Shown: piece after piece, positions 36,201-48,052 of the stretch
Layout of the letters: each line of letters opens with the position of its first letter
Position numbering within the stretch: the stretch's first letter is position 1
Source of the DNA: Cannabis sativa
Taxonomy: Eukaryota; Streptophyta; Magnoliopsida; Rosales; Cannabaceae
Assembly (NCBI RefSeq): GCF_029168945.1
Contig: NC_083602.1
Coordinates: 89,476,027-89,540,026, forward strand
Length of the DNA: 64,000 bases
Direction: 5' to 3'
Notes under the pieces: generated by a model
What the model was told of the DNA's origin: nothing
Seen by the model: the letters and a program-made list of their open reading frames with translations, nothing else
Database searches by the model: none
Made by a program: the position numbers and the translations under genes

Positions 36201-38911
36201 ATGACTGTAATCGACATTCTCTTCCGAGTGGATTCCATTTGCAAGAAGTACGAAAAGTATGATATCGAGAAGCAGCGCGATCTTAATGCCAATGGACCTG
36301 AAGATCCCTTCGCTCGCCTCTATGCTGCCTTCGAACGTGACATTGATGCCGCTTTACTCGTACGAATTGAGTTTTCTTGAATTTTGCTTTGAATCTTCAA
36401 GGGACCGATTTGTTTTTTTTTTTTTGTTTCTAGCTCTTTTCTGATATCTGCAGAAATCAGAAGTGGCTTCGGTCGAGAAGAATAGAGCTTCCGCGGCTGC
36501 ACTGAATGCTGAAGTTCGTCGGATGAAGGCTCGGTTGATGGAGGATATTCCTAAACTTCGGAAATTGGCTCAGAAAAAGGTGAAGTTACTCAAATTGTTC
36601 ATCATTTTTTTTTTCCTGATTTTGGATTATGATCAGTTACGTCAATTATGCTTTCGAGAATTGTGATTTTAGGATGTTGATAGGTTTGATGCAATTAAAA
36701 TATATTATATAACTAAGTTTCTCATTTGGCATGGCGTCAGAAAGTCAATTCGACCGATGATTTATATGATTTGGGTTTTGTGAAAACAGGACACGTTCTA
36801 GTGGTTGTTGACTTCTAAACCAAAACTATAGTTGAAAAACTCCAAATGGATAAGATATTCTTAATTTTTATGCTTTTATTGGCTTTCTTTCCAAAGTTGA
36901 AAGTTTCTTGTTGTTGGAAAAATTGATGTGAGATGATTGGAATTGGTACTGTTCCTTTTGATGTGAGCATGAACGTGAATTCACTGTTATGGGAACTAAA
37001 TATGTTACTGTAGAAAAATTTACGAGGAACTAGATTGGAATGTTCAGTAAGACACTGCCAAAATAGGACAAGAATAACAAAATGAACGATGAGATTGTAA
37101 AAAATAGACAGGAAGGACAAAAATGAAGGATGCACTTGTCAAGATATGAGGCTGCAAAGATACATACAACAGCCTTGTTTCTTTAATCACAAATGCTATA
37201 AATATTGATTAAATTATCTTGTTAGTGTTTATTAAAATGTTGTTCCAGAAATATTGACATGATGAAGTTGTAGAAGAACTAACATTTAAATTGGGAGTTG
37301 GGGAAATCCTGGATGGCGTTTGTTAGTTTTATTAGATTTTATAGCTTTTCAGATGTATCTCTACTAGCGTTTGATTGTTGAATTGACTAGAACCCTATTG
37401 GGAGGAGCTTCCTTCTTGATTCTATCCATGCAACTTTAGTCTATATGCTTTCCCGAGCCTTAATTGACATCATAATCTCTTGGAGGTGATGGTGTTTTAC
37501 TGTCCTAAAGGTTGCTTTGATGATTCTATGACACCTGGTTCTTTTTTGTGTGGGGCTTTTATAACTAAGAAAAACGTAGCTTTGGCACAAATATCAGTGT
37601 GTGTCAAGCATAAATCTAGTAAAAACTTGTCAGCTAAAAGCTAAAATTAATTACATCTGTGTTTGGTCGAAGTGATCTTTTAAAGACGTTCATCTTAGAA
37701 GATGACATGGAGAGTGTTGGGATGATTTATTGACTAAAGACTATTATGATTGGCTTTGCTATCTCCAGTTGAATGTTGGTCTGTTTTTTGTCTCGATAGT
37801 GAATTGCTGTCAGTTTTATATGTTCCCAAAGTCATCCCATTTTGACATCCTGTTAATTAATAATGACAATTGCTAAGTGTAAATTTATTGTAATATCTGT
37901 ACAGGTTAAAGGGTTGTCAAGAGAAGATATAGAAGGTCGTAATGATCTAGTTCTTGCACTACCAGAGAGGATTGAAGAAATACCTGATGGGACACTAAAT
38001 GCTGCCAAACAAACTGGGGGTTGGAAAACTTCTGGATCTCACAAAAATATTAAGTTTGACTCATCAGGTGATAATTTTTCGATGGATTTCTGAAAATCAA
38101 ATATACAATGATTGCACCTTTTTTAATTTTAAATAAGAACTTTTCATTGTTTATGTTAGACGGGAACTTTGACGATGAGTTTTTCCAACAAAGTGAAGAA
38201 TCTAGCCAATTTAGACAGGAGTACGAAATGCGGAAAATGAAACAGGCACGTAAAGTTCATGATGCATTTAGTTTCTTTGATATCTGTAAGATGTAAGATA
38301 TAGAGGGGAAAGGAAGCAACTACTCTAAGATTTTAATAGTTCTGAAATTTCTTGGTGAAAATGAATGTGCAGGATCAAGGGCTTGATTTTATATCAGAAG
38401 GACTAGATACACTGAAAAATTTGGCCCATGATATGAGCGAGGTTTGTCATGGTGCACAAGTATTTTGTTTCTTCAATTTGGAAGTATTTAGAGACTAAAA
38501 GATTTGTTTGAATGTGATTAGGAACTGGACAACCAAGTGCCATTAGTCGATGAAATAGATACAAAGGTAGAAGTTGATTTGTTTAGTCATGCACATACAT
38601 ATTCATTTCTGTCTGTAATCTCCCCAAAGAGAAATAATTTCTGTGCCTTTTATTTTCCGCTTTAATAGGTAGACAAGGCAACATCTGATATTAAGAATAC
38701 CAATGTTAGGTTAAAGCAAACTCTTAATCAGGTACGTGATCATAGTTACTTAATCCCTACCAAAATTTAATGCCTGTTGACATGTGATTAGACTGGATGA
38801 TTCAACTGAATAACTTGTGTGGTGTTTCAGGTGAGATCCAGTCATAATTTCTGTATTGACATCATTCTCCTATGTATAATTTTGGGAATCGTTTCTTACT
38901 TGTACAAGTAA
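36201..38911 (+). CDS. SYP71: SYP71-like syntaxin, Qc-SNARE (8 exons, 263 aa)
   Basis: A plant-specific SYP7 Qc-SNARE that mediates vesicle fusion at the ER, plasma membrane or cell plate. Coding exons: 36201-36359, 36454-36579, 37905-38067, 38160-38245, 38373-38441, 38522-38566, 38669-38731 and 38831-38911; the 792 nt stay in frame. The N-terminal part MTVIDILFRVDSICKKYEKY and DPFARLYAAFERDIDAAL is strongly SYP7-like. The SNARE motif spans about residues 175-235 (DQGLDFISEGLDTLKNLAHDM then ELDNQVPLVDEIDTKVDKA). The tail anchor is FCIDIILLCIILGIVSYLYK at the C terminus. Exon 4 must end at AAACAG before GCACGT, so intron 4 is GC-AG; the alternative GT three bases further on (GTAAAG at 38250) leads to a stop. 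Intron 2 is 1.3 kb. The family length is about 266 aa, so the gene looks complete. Confidence 0.93.
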
Positions 38912-40318
38912 GTCAATGTTCTTCTTCTCTCTCTCTCCCTCTCCATTAATAGTGTGTGAGCTTATGTAGTGGTGTTAGTGCATGTATATATATTATTATT
39001 GCTGGCATTGATTTTATTTTCTATGTTATGCATCGTGGTATAAGGATTTATTCAGAATTATTGCATGTAAGTTAAGTTCAACAGAAATTTAGGGGTCAGA
39101 TATTCAATCTAGCTCTTAATATTACTTGTGTAAGACAAAGGATTTAAATGTCTTTTGGCACAACAGAAAAACAGAAGAATATAGTGTAACGAAACAGAGC
39201 GCATTGAATTCTGGTACACAATATTATAGAGGTCAAGGCAGAACAATGCCACTTAATGGTGCTAAGTATTTCTTTAAGGTGATAAAAGTGCATTGCACGA
39301 ACTTCAGTTAAATTAAACTTAATTTAAAATACCTTTTCCAGGTTTTAGTCACAAATTTAGTGCAGTGTCTTAACTCTCTTGCTCTTTTTGGGCATCGATA
39401 GTTTTGTTTCAACATGTAGAAGCTTTGACTTAATCCCTTACCCTGACTTATTCACTGATTTATCACAATAGCATAGAAGGTTGGCAGTGTTTCCTTGAGA
39501 TATTTACATATGTTCATACTTGAAATATACTGATCAAATGTTCCACTCTTGCAGTATACTGAGATGATTCTAATATGATCTTTCCTCAACTGCAAATAAT
39601 CGTCATGTTCATGGTAATATTTTCCTTTATTGATTTAGGGCTTGCTTTCCTTATACCATTTTAAGATCTTCATATTAACATCTATAATCAATTGTCCTCT
39701 GGAGGGAAAACTAGATCAGCCATTTTAGGTTGGCTGTTGAATAACATCTCAAGTAATGTGTCTCTTTGTTATAAAGTATAATCTGGGGCTGCACAACTAC
39801 TTCTGAAATATTCTTTGCAATATTAAGTTATTTGTCCTTTCATATTGGTACCAAAAAAAAATCTTGTATTTGTGACTTAAATAGTGTGTGGTGTACTATT
39901 TAATTAAGCTATTACTTATTGATGCTCTTTTCGTTACTGTAATTCTTTTCTTGGTTTAGATGTCAATATGAAAATCTTTAATAGAAATTGGAGGGACTTG
40001 TAATTTCAGTTGAAAGAAAACTAATATTCTTTATGATAAACACCATCAAATATGTAATTGGACTACACATAATTCTTGTTTATACAATATTGCATTACGA
40101 AGGAAAACTATTATTATCTCAAACATGTTCTTTTTGTGGCCTATGTTGTACATGAGCCTCGAAAGCCTACCATGAGATTTACTTACAGGAAACTTGTAAC
40201 AAATCTACAATCTTACAAGCAGGTAATGCTTTATATAGCAGTACATACATAATATCATCTCTACATTACGGGATAGGAAATTCAACCTTTGTTTTGCTAG
40301 ACTTTTACTTCATTGCTG
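38912..40318. other. Region between the convergent SYP71 and NAC genes, no gene seen
   Basis: It is less AT-rich than the transposon-filled regions and contains the 3' untranslated parts of both genes. A 61-codon frame at 39126-39311 has no recognisable domain. No transposon ends were found. Confidence 0.4.
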
Positions 40319-42238
40319 CTAGTATATACCAGTTAAGGCCAATTCATTAGCTAAGTTAGCATTGTACATATCATCTTGAGACTGGTTCTGGATGTAACTC
40401 CAGATATCAGTCTCAGCCATTCTGTTAAGACTTAAATCAGGGTCTATTGTCTTGCTATCTACATATTCGCTGTCTTTTTCCTCAGAGGTTTCTCCATTTT
40501 GTATGTTGAAACTATTGTCCATAGATGAAACTGTAAGACCATTTACTCCATTAGAACCATTTTCAGAAAAGGGACTCAAGTTGTTTCCATCACTACTATT
40601 GTTGCTTCCTGTAAATCCAACTCTTGGAATGGTCTCCATGGGAGTTACAGATTGACCGGCGAGTATCCAAGCTAATAGTATGCAGTCTTTGTATATATAA
40701 TCGGTGATCATCTGGTCAGGGTTTGCAGTTGCACTTCCTAAACTTATCTCCTCAGCTTTTTGGGGTAGGCAGCTCACTGGTTGAGTGCTGTGGGCTTTTT
40801 GAATTTCATGTGTTGTGTGCTTTGGGATGTTTCCCTTGTATCGAACACGACATAGAACCCAATCGTCCAGCTGTGACAACAGGGAAGCCGATTTATTTCA
40901 ATGCTTGTTTGTCAACATTGATTAGAAAAGTATATAGATAAAATTGGCACCACAAAATCTGATAAAACTTTGAAAAATATTAATAAAAAGTACCAATCAT
41001 CAAATAAAAAAGTCAACTGTCTTGTCATGTAGTAGTTTAAGAGTCTTGTATTATTGAGAAGTTGATTCTGATTTAAAAGCTGCAGATGCTGAGACATGTT
41101 GTACACCTCAGAATTTATAAGAGTAAATTACCATATGGTTAACCACATGGATGAGCAAGGCAAGTGACCTTGTTGTAATATCATATTAAGAATTTGTAGT
41201 AAAAATAGTTAAGTTTGACCAAGATTATAACTGCCTCGGACCATATTAAATGGGGGAGAGTAGGGAAACTTGCCTTAATTGACAAGGACTTTTCTAAAGC
41301 TACACACAATAATGACTTCTTACAAGTGGAAGAGTGTGAAAGAGTAAGAAAACCGAAGATAGATTCTAGCTAAAAGGAGGTTTTTCATGAAGAAAAGTGG
41401 CCCTGGCGCATGGTTACTATGCTAAGAGTTTTATAATGAATATAGGCTACTTTTCTCCTTTTTTAGCCATGAAGTGGTGGTCCCCCCACAACCCATTATT
41501 AGGAGTTTCTTTTTCACACTTGATTGTTTTTTTTTCTTCTCTATATTAGGTACCTATATTCTTTTAGCTCACTTACTCTCATTGATCCTTTGAACCTTGA
41601 TGACTTGTTAATTGGTGGTGAGTCTAGTAGTCTGTACTCATTCATTGACCAGTCAGTCTTTTCCCCTTTTGGGGGTCGACCAGCGTAGAAGACTAGAGCC
41701 TTCTTCACTCCAATTTTCTTTGACAATCCATAAGAGCTGAAAATTGGCTTGTCAATTCCAGTGGCTTTCCAGTAACCTAATCCTGCAGCTCTATTAGGTC
41801 TTTCTCCCTTTGGATACTTCCTATCTCTGGGGCTGAAAAAGTACCACTCCTCTTCCCCAAATGCAGCCTTCTCTGTATATGTACATGCAAAAATAAATAA
41901 AATAATGAGAAATATACATTGAAATATTAGAATTAAAACAAAGGAGTATATGTACATATAGGAAAGATAGAGAACTAACTGGGTAGCTCCCATGGATTAT
42001 ATTTATAGAGATCGATATCAGCGATGAATGATGCTGGTAAAGGCTTTGAAGCCACTTTGTTTTTCAAGTAGTGAACTATGAGTTCTTGGTCAGATGGATG
42101 AAACCTGAAACCTGGAGGGAGTATAGGATTTAATGTAGTATTAGTATTAGGACTAGTTTTAGTAGTACCACTACTACTACTTGGCTCTCTTTCCATGGGA
42201 CTGGGAGGGTGGTAAAAGGGAGTAACAGAGAGTAACAT
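40319..42238 (-). CDS. NAC-domain transcription factor, NAP/NAM-like (3 exons, 368 aa)
   Basis: A nuclear DNA-binding regulator of the plant-specific NAC family. Coding exons on the minus strand: 42238-41980, 41872-41577 and 40870-40319; 1107 nt in frame with GT-AG introns of 107 and 706 bp. The NAC domain begins at [19 protein letters not shown] (residue 40). It continues with [56 protein letters not shown] and [12 protein letters not shown]. The three-exon layout, with a break after WELP and before LDDW, is the classic NAC arrangement. [17 protein letters not shown] and [14 protein letters not shown] point to the NAP/NAM side of the family. The 160-residue tail (Ser/Asn/Asp-rich, ending LALTGIY) is the presumed activation region. 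Unusual residues are SDQEL for TDEEL, GIDKP for GTDKP and WSMNEYRL for W(I/V)MHEYRL. A second start (MEREPSS, 42196) may be the one used. Confidence 0.9.
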
Positions 42239-43398
42239 AGTTGATGATTCTTCAATAATTGGAGAAATTAAGGGAGATATGATTAAACGTTATTACCAAT
42301 TATGAAAACCAGTTGTAAGTTTTGACAGCATGCATATTTTTTCGAGGCATTTATGTTAAGTTTCCATGCAGATACTGACATTATATCAATCGAATATTGT
42401 AAAGTCATTATTATATAATATTTGACACTTCTTCTAACTAATTAAACTGATGATGATTTTCAAATGGAATAGTGAAAGGTTTTATTAGATAACCACTTTG
42501 GAATTTCTTGCTGACTTTGACATTTTGTATCGTTCCATTTAATTACAATATTTTATAATTAAACGGCTGTGTTCTTTGTTTGATTAACTAATTAATTATC
42601 TGCATTTATAAGTGTAATATATATACATATATATTATTGTTATGCATTGATACGTATGAATCAAAAGCTTTTAGGAGTGCAGTACTGTGTACTTCCATCG
42701 TTAAAAGTCATGATATATAATAGTACTTTTAATTAAAACATTTATTAGATGCTATAGTGCTTTTTTTTTAAAAAAAAAAATGTTATATTGCTAGATATAG
42801 CTATTGTAATAGTGTGGGTACTTAATATGCAAGACCTAAATCAAATTGAGATAATGAGAATGGAGATTACTGTATGTATTTTCTTTATTCAATTTCAAAT
42901 CAATAAATATTGTCTAATTTCTAACCATATGTATATATATTTACTGTTACAATCACGAAGAGTTCTTTTGGGATCTGCTGAATAATTTGGCTACATGTGT
43001 TGCCTCAGTACTCATATTATTGCTCAGATCTGTACTGGCTTATTATATAGCCTTTTCTTTCATGTCACTTTCACACGTCGTGGTCGAGCTTGGATATTGG
43101 TTAATAATAATATATATATATATTTATAGATTTTGGTCTTAATTAAGTTCCAATTTAAACACTGACCATATCTTTATTATCCATCTATATATTGTTTTTT
43201 AAGTACTTTAACAAATATAATGCATATATAGCTGCTTTTTTAATAATGTAAAAGCGAGATGTTATTAGTTTTGTCCGGACTAAGCTCATTGCGAAAGTGT
43301 ACATAGTTTTTGCCGGACCAAGCATATTTAATCTATAATTTCTTTTGTATATTATTGGCCAAAAGCCTAAAAGACATAGTAAATCCAAGGATTATGAA
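42239..43398. other. NAC upstream region, no gene seen
   Basis: It should hold the NAC promoter. TATATATA stretches near 42600-42640 are too common to assign. No coding sequence is recognised. Confidence 0.35.
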
Positions 43399-43573
43399 GG
43401 GAAATATTAAAGGGTACTAGTGGTGCTTAACACAATATGCCAATATCGTTATCGGTCCAATTAAATATCGAGTTCCATATAGTTTAATATAATACATTTT
43501 AAAGAGTATTGCTAGTCAATCGCAACACAAAGAAAGTGTTAGACACCACTAGTGTCTAATAGTAATGTTCTAT
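43399..43573. mobile_element. Short MITE copy, reverse orientation
   Basis: Runs from GGGAAATATTAAAGGGTACTAG to AGTGTCTAATAGTAATGTTCT. It carries the family words ATATCGTTATCGGTCCAAT and AAAGAGTATTGCTAGTCAATCG. Confidence 0.6.
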
Positions 43574-44583
43574 TATGTAAGAGAATCATATATTTATTAC
43601 TTTTAATAACTTGATCCAGCTTAAAGAATTGTGGTTGGTTGAAATTTATGTGTTCAAATATCATTACTCAATTCTAATGGCTTCTTTCATGGATAGTTAG
43701 CAAATGGCGGAGATCCAGTTTTTTATTTACTAGCATATCCAAAATCCAAATTAAATTAGCTAAATTTTGATCAATATTAAAGTAGATGAACTCATAAGCG
43801 GATTAGGGTGTCTAGGGAGAGCTAAAACCCACCTTGAGATATAAAAATATGTTACTATACAATTGTTGCTTAAATATATAAATAGTAGTCAAATAAAGCA
43901 ATTAGTTAAGATCCTTTAAATTTTAGAATCTCTTACCCTCTTTTATTTATTAAAAAAACACAAATTTGAACTTATTATCACTAAAATAAGATTAGATGTT
44001 GCTAAACTATTATTTCACTTAAATTTAGATTGTCATTTATTGTTTTGAATTTTATTTATAAAATCCTAGGTCCGATGAACTAGTTTAATAATTAATATTA
44101 ACTTATTTTTTTGATGAAAATTTCATTATTGAGCATTGTTACCCAATCATATTGATGTGTATGGTCTACAATTTATAGGATTTGATGGAATACACAAATA
44201 ATTATATATATTACTATTGTTACCTTGGTGGGGTTCGGATATATAGTACTACCTATGAATGAATCAAAAGGTAATTAGGAGAAATAACGTAGAAAGAAGT
44301 ACTTTGTTTGGTGCCAAACATAGTGTTTATTTAAACAATAAATTTTAACATTATTTGGTGGCCTGGTTACTCTGCTTGTGTTGGAATGAAACTATATTTT
44401 GGATGACTCCATTATTACTTGATTCCTATTCCTTCCTTGGCCTTTGAGTTTGGAAAGTTGTGTTCTTCGAGATTATTTTTCTCTCTATATAATTATAATT
44501 TCTCTTAATTTATACACATTTCTCTCAATTAATATCAAATTATATAATCTAATGCTGATACAAATTTTCATCAAGATATATTG
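43574..44583. other. Intergenic DNA, no gene seen
   Basis: AT-rich, non-coding. No repeats with definable ends were found. Confidence 0.35.
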
Positions 44584-44591
44584 ACAGTAAC

Positions 44592-45281
44592 TAGGGGTGT
44601 TCATAAAATAGTCGATCCAATCCAATCCAATTCGCAAAGTGCGGATATCCGCACTTGTGCGGATTAGATTAGATTGGAAAATTCAAAATCCGCACTTGTG
44701 CGGATTGGATGTTGATTGACATGTAAAAGTAGCCGATCCAATCCAATCCACACATATTTATAACAAAATTAAAAAAATTATATATACAAATAACATTTTA
44801 ATGTAAAGAAAATAGTAATTTAAAAGTTTATTACATATAATACAATTATATTGCAAAACTTAATAGATAAAATGTATATTCTATTCTTATATATTTTTTT
44901 TTCTAGATACAATTTAAAATAAAATAAAATAATTTTTTTTATATATATAATTTTTTTTTTTCTTCCTTTGAAGTTTGAATTTGTTATTTGTTATTTTATT
45001 TATTTAATGTGTTGTTGGAGACATAAAATAACTATAGTTTGTTTTATTTTGTTGCTAGTTGTGTGGAAAAAAATATTTTTTTCATAAATATTAAATAATT
45101 TAATATTAAAAAGTAACCAATCCAAAGTAACCGATCCAATCCGTACTTTTGCGGATTGGATTGGATTGGATTTAAACTATTGTGCGGATTAGATTGGATC
45201 CAAAAAATAAAATCCCCACTTAGTGCGGATTGAATGTTGTTTGATCAAAAAAGTGCGGATTGGATTGGATGAACAGCCCTA
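44592..45281. mobile_element. hAT-like element, GTGCGGATTGGATT-word type
   Basis: A perfect 8-bp duplication ACAGTAAC (44584-44591 and 45282-45289) brackets it. Ends are TAGGGGTGTTCATAAA and, inverted, TAGGGCTGTTCATCC. Subterminal zones consist of AATCCAATCC, GTGCGGAT and GGATTGGATT words in both orientations; the 300-bp centre is AT-rich. Length is 690 bp. Confidence 0.85.
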
Positions 45282-45289
45282 ACAGTAAC

Positions 45290-45807
45290 TATTTTAAAGT
45301 ATACGAATGTATCAAAAATTTGTCACTTCATTAGAAATAATCTTAGAATGTTTATCAATCTTTGTAACAAATCTCATAATACATTCATGGCATAATATTA
45401 ATGAAGGTATAATATTGAAATATTAAGATGATAGGAAAATATATAGCTTTTACTATTAGTAATATATAATAATAACTTAATTAACCCTAAAAGTACGTAT
45501 AGGTAGGTAAGAAAGCAACCCCGACAAAACCCAGGTGTTAATTTGTTTAGATATGATTAAACATTTACTTTTGATTTGGAGTTTATATATATATGTGTAT
45601 AAAAGATACATAGATAGGGGTGGTGTGGGGGTGATGATGAATCTTGTTGAAATCGATCAAGCTATGTCATTTTGTTGAGGGAATTGTATAGAGAGAATCC
45701 TAGGTGGTACGTTTGTCGTCTTTTATGTTTGTGGTCAAAATTAATATAAATATTTAAGATCACCATCACCTAGCTAAGCTTATCTTATTGTTATGAACGT
45801 AGTACGT

Positions 45808-45842
<35 letters not shown>

Positions 45843-47734
45843 TGTGGGGACAAAGCAATGTATACATATATATATTTGAAGCTTCAACAGTTAAAATAAA
45901 GCATATTTGAGAGATCTACCATTCAAAATTCAGATAATATATATAAATATTAAAAACATGAATAATTAATGTCGTCATTATTTTATGGAGTTTTTCTATG
46001 TACAACTTATCAAATATCAATTATATATATAATATGCAGTTTCATATGCATCTTTCTATATATTCTATTATGATTACTTTAATGTAGTAGTAATTTATAT
46101 TAATTATAATATCAATATTTTGCTTCATTAATTTATTAGATGAAAGTTTATCGTAAAGATATAGTTAATGCTCGTGTGCATGATCTAATTTGCTTCGTAT
46201 GAGTACTGTATACATATATATTGGCCATGAAAATATAGATCAACTTCATCATCATAAAGCATAATATATTAATTATATAATGTTTTTCTCTTAAGATCTG
46301 AATATATAATTATGCTATAGCTATATATATAAAGTTGTAGGAGTTTAAAAAGTTGAAGGGGTCCACTGAGGAAGTAAAAGATTCCTTCTCACGTGTTGCA
46401 ATATGAGAAAAAAGACTCAGAATTTATGACATTTGATATTTACTACTCATTAACGTGTGGAAAGAAATATATATATATTAATTCAGAATTGTTTCATAAG
46501 AAATTTTGGTGCCTATTTTAGTATAAAGTTTGACGTATTTTAATTTAAAATAAAATAAATTAATTTTAGTATCAATTATAATATTTTATATAAAATCTAG
46601 TACTATAATCACTATTGAAACTAAAAAATCTCCCCCACACAATTTAGCATGCATATCATAACATTAATTTAGCATTTATATATTATAGCCCCCACTTACA
46701 CATACATATTCTTATTCATATATATAATATGATTATATTGTACAAGAACAGCACTAAGTACAAAGGGATTATTAGTACTAATTCAATTTTGATTACACAG
46801 CTAATTGTAATCAAGACTCGTGTTGAAAAGGTTATATATTTTAACACTACTATCATTAATTGGCATTTGGCAAGTTATTTTCTTTGGCTTTAAATTCTTA
46901 ATTTGCAACAAAAATTAAAGGGATTTTACTAATTAAGTTCATTGTTGAATCGTGATGATCTTTTACACAAGACTCCCACGCACAGCTAGGTGTAGACTAG
47001 GTGGGGCGGTCGCCCGACCAGCTAAAAAATATTAAAACCGATCTTAAATTATTTGGATTTTAATTGTAACTAAATTTTTTGGATTCTTATCCCAAACATT
47101 TTTCTGTTAAATAATATAAAATAAGGTTGTTTGGTATAGTGGTAATTTTTTTATTAGTTAAGGAAGTCACAAGTTTAACCCTTCACACTTTCATTTTTTT
47201 TTTTTTAAAAAAGAACTAAAATATTATTATTGGTATTTAAACTACATAGCAATGGAAGGTGAAAATCTAACTCCATAAAAATCAATTTAACATAATTAAA
47301 TATATTTTATTATATCTGATTGCATAATTTTTATTAAAATTTTATAATCTCCATATGATATAAAAATATATAATTGCCCTATTTTATTTTTATTTCTAGC
47401 TTTGCCGGCCCCTATGTGTATTTATAGAAATATTAAAGGCATCATTATTACTTACAAAATTAAAATTACTGAACTCAAAAAGTTATATTATTATTAGTAT
47501 AATTAAATTAAATTAAGAATGGAGTTTTATATAATTAATTAATATATTAAATTTTACTAAAATATCCAAAGCCTTAATTAATTAATTAATTAAGTTAGCT
47601 ACTAATAAATAAGTACACCAGCCATGTTTAACCACCTTGAAGCTAGGTTATATATATATATTGATGCTGATGATCATTATTGCGTGAATTAATTGTCTAG
47701 ACTAATTGTGAAGATCTTGTGGCTGCGATCTCAT
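45290..47734. other. Intergenic DNA with microsatellite and a degenerate hAT-like piece
   Basis: No gene is seen. A (TA)n run occupies 45812-45839. About 46998-47415 starts TAGGTGGGGCGG and ends GCCGGCCCCTA, resembling hAT ends, but the flanks show no clean 8-bp duplication. Inside it, 47125-47190 has A-box-like TGGTATAGTGG and B-box-like AGTTTAACCC, again tRNA-like. Confidence 0.4.
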
Positions 47735-48052
47735 CGCTACAAAAAAAATTTACTTTTAGTCACAACAAAATTTGTGACTAAAAGTAAAAAAATTGTGACT
47801 AATTATAAATTATCATTCCTATGTTGTGGCTAAAAAGTCCGTGGCTAAAGGTATTAGTCACAAAAAATACAATTTGTTGTGACTAAATGCATTTTTAGTC
47901 ACTTGTTGTGACTAAAACTAAATTAGTGATAACTTGTAACTAAAGACTATATTTTAGTCACAAGTAATATTTTGTTGTGACTAAAAGTCACATTTAGTCA
48001 CAAAAAAAATTATGTTGTGACTAAAAAATTGTCACTAAAAGTAGCAGTAGTG
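47735..48052. mobile_element. CACTA-like MITE with TTTAGTCACAA words
   Basis: The right end inverted reads CACTACTGCTACTTTTAG; the left end CGCTACAAAAAA is one change from CACTAC. The body repeats TTGTGACTAAA and its complement TTTAGTCACAA at least ten times, so much of the element can fold on itself. The 3-bp flanks (CAT and TAT) match at two of three positions. Confidence 0.6.

Noticed and set aside
40452..40941. Plus-strand frames of 67 and 72 codons
   Set aside because: Opposite-strand shadows of the NAC C-terminal exon.
46998..47415. A hAT element with TAGGTGGGGCGG and GCCGGCCCCTA ends
   Set aside because: Ends look right but no clean 8-bp duplication could be found, so it is mentioned only as a degenerate piece within a spacer entry.
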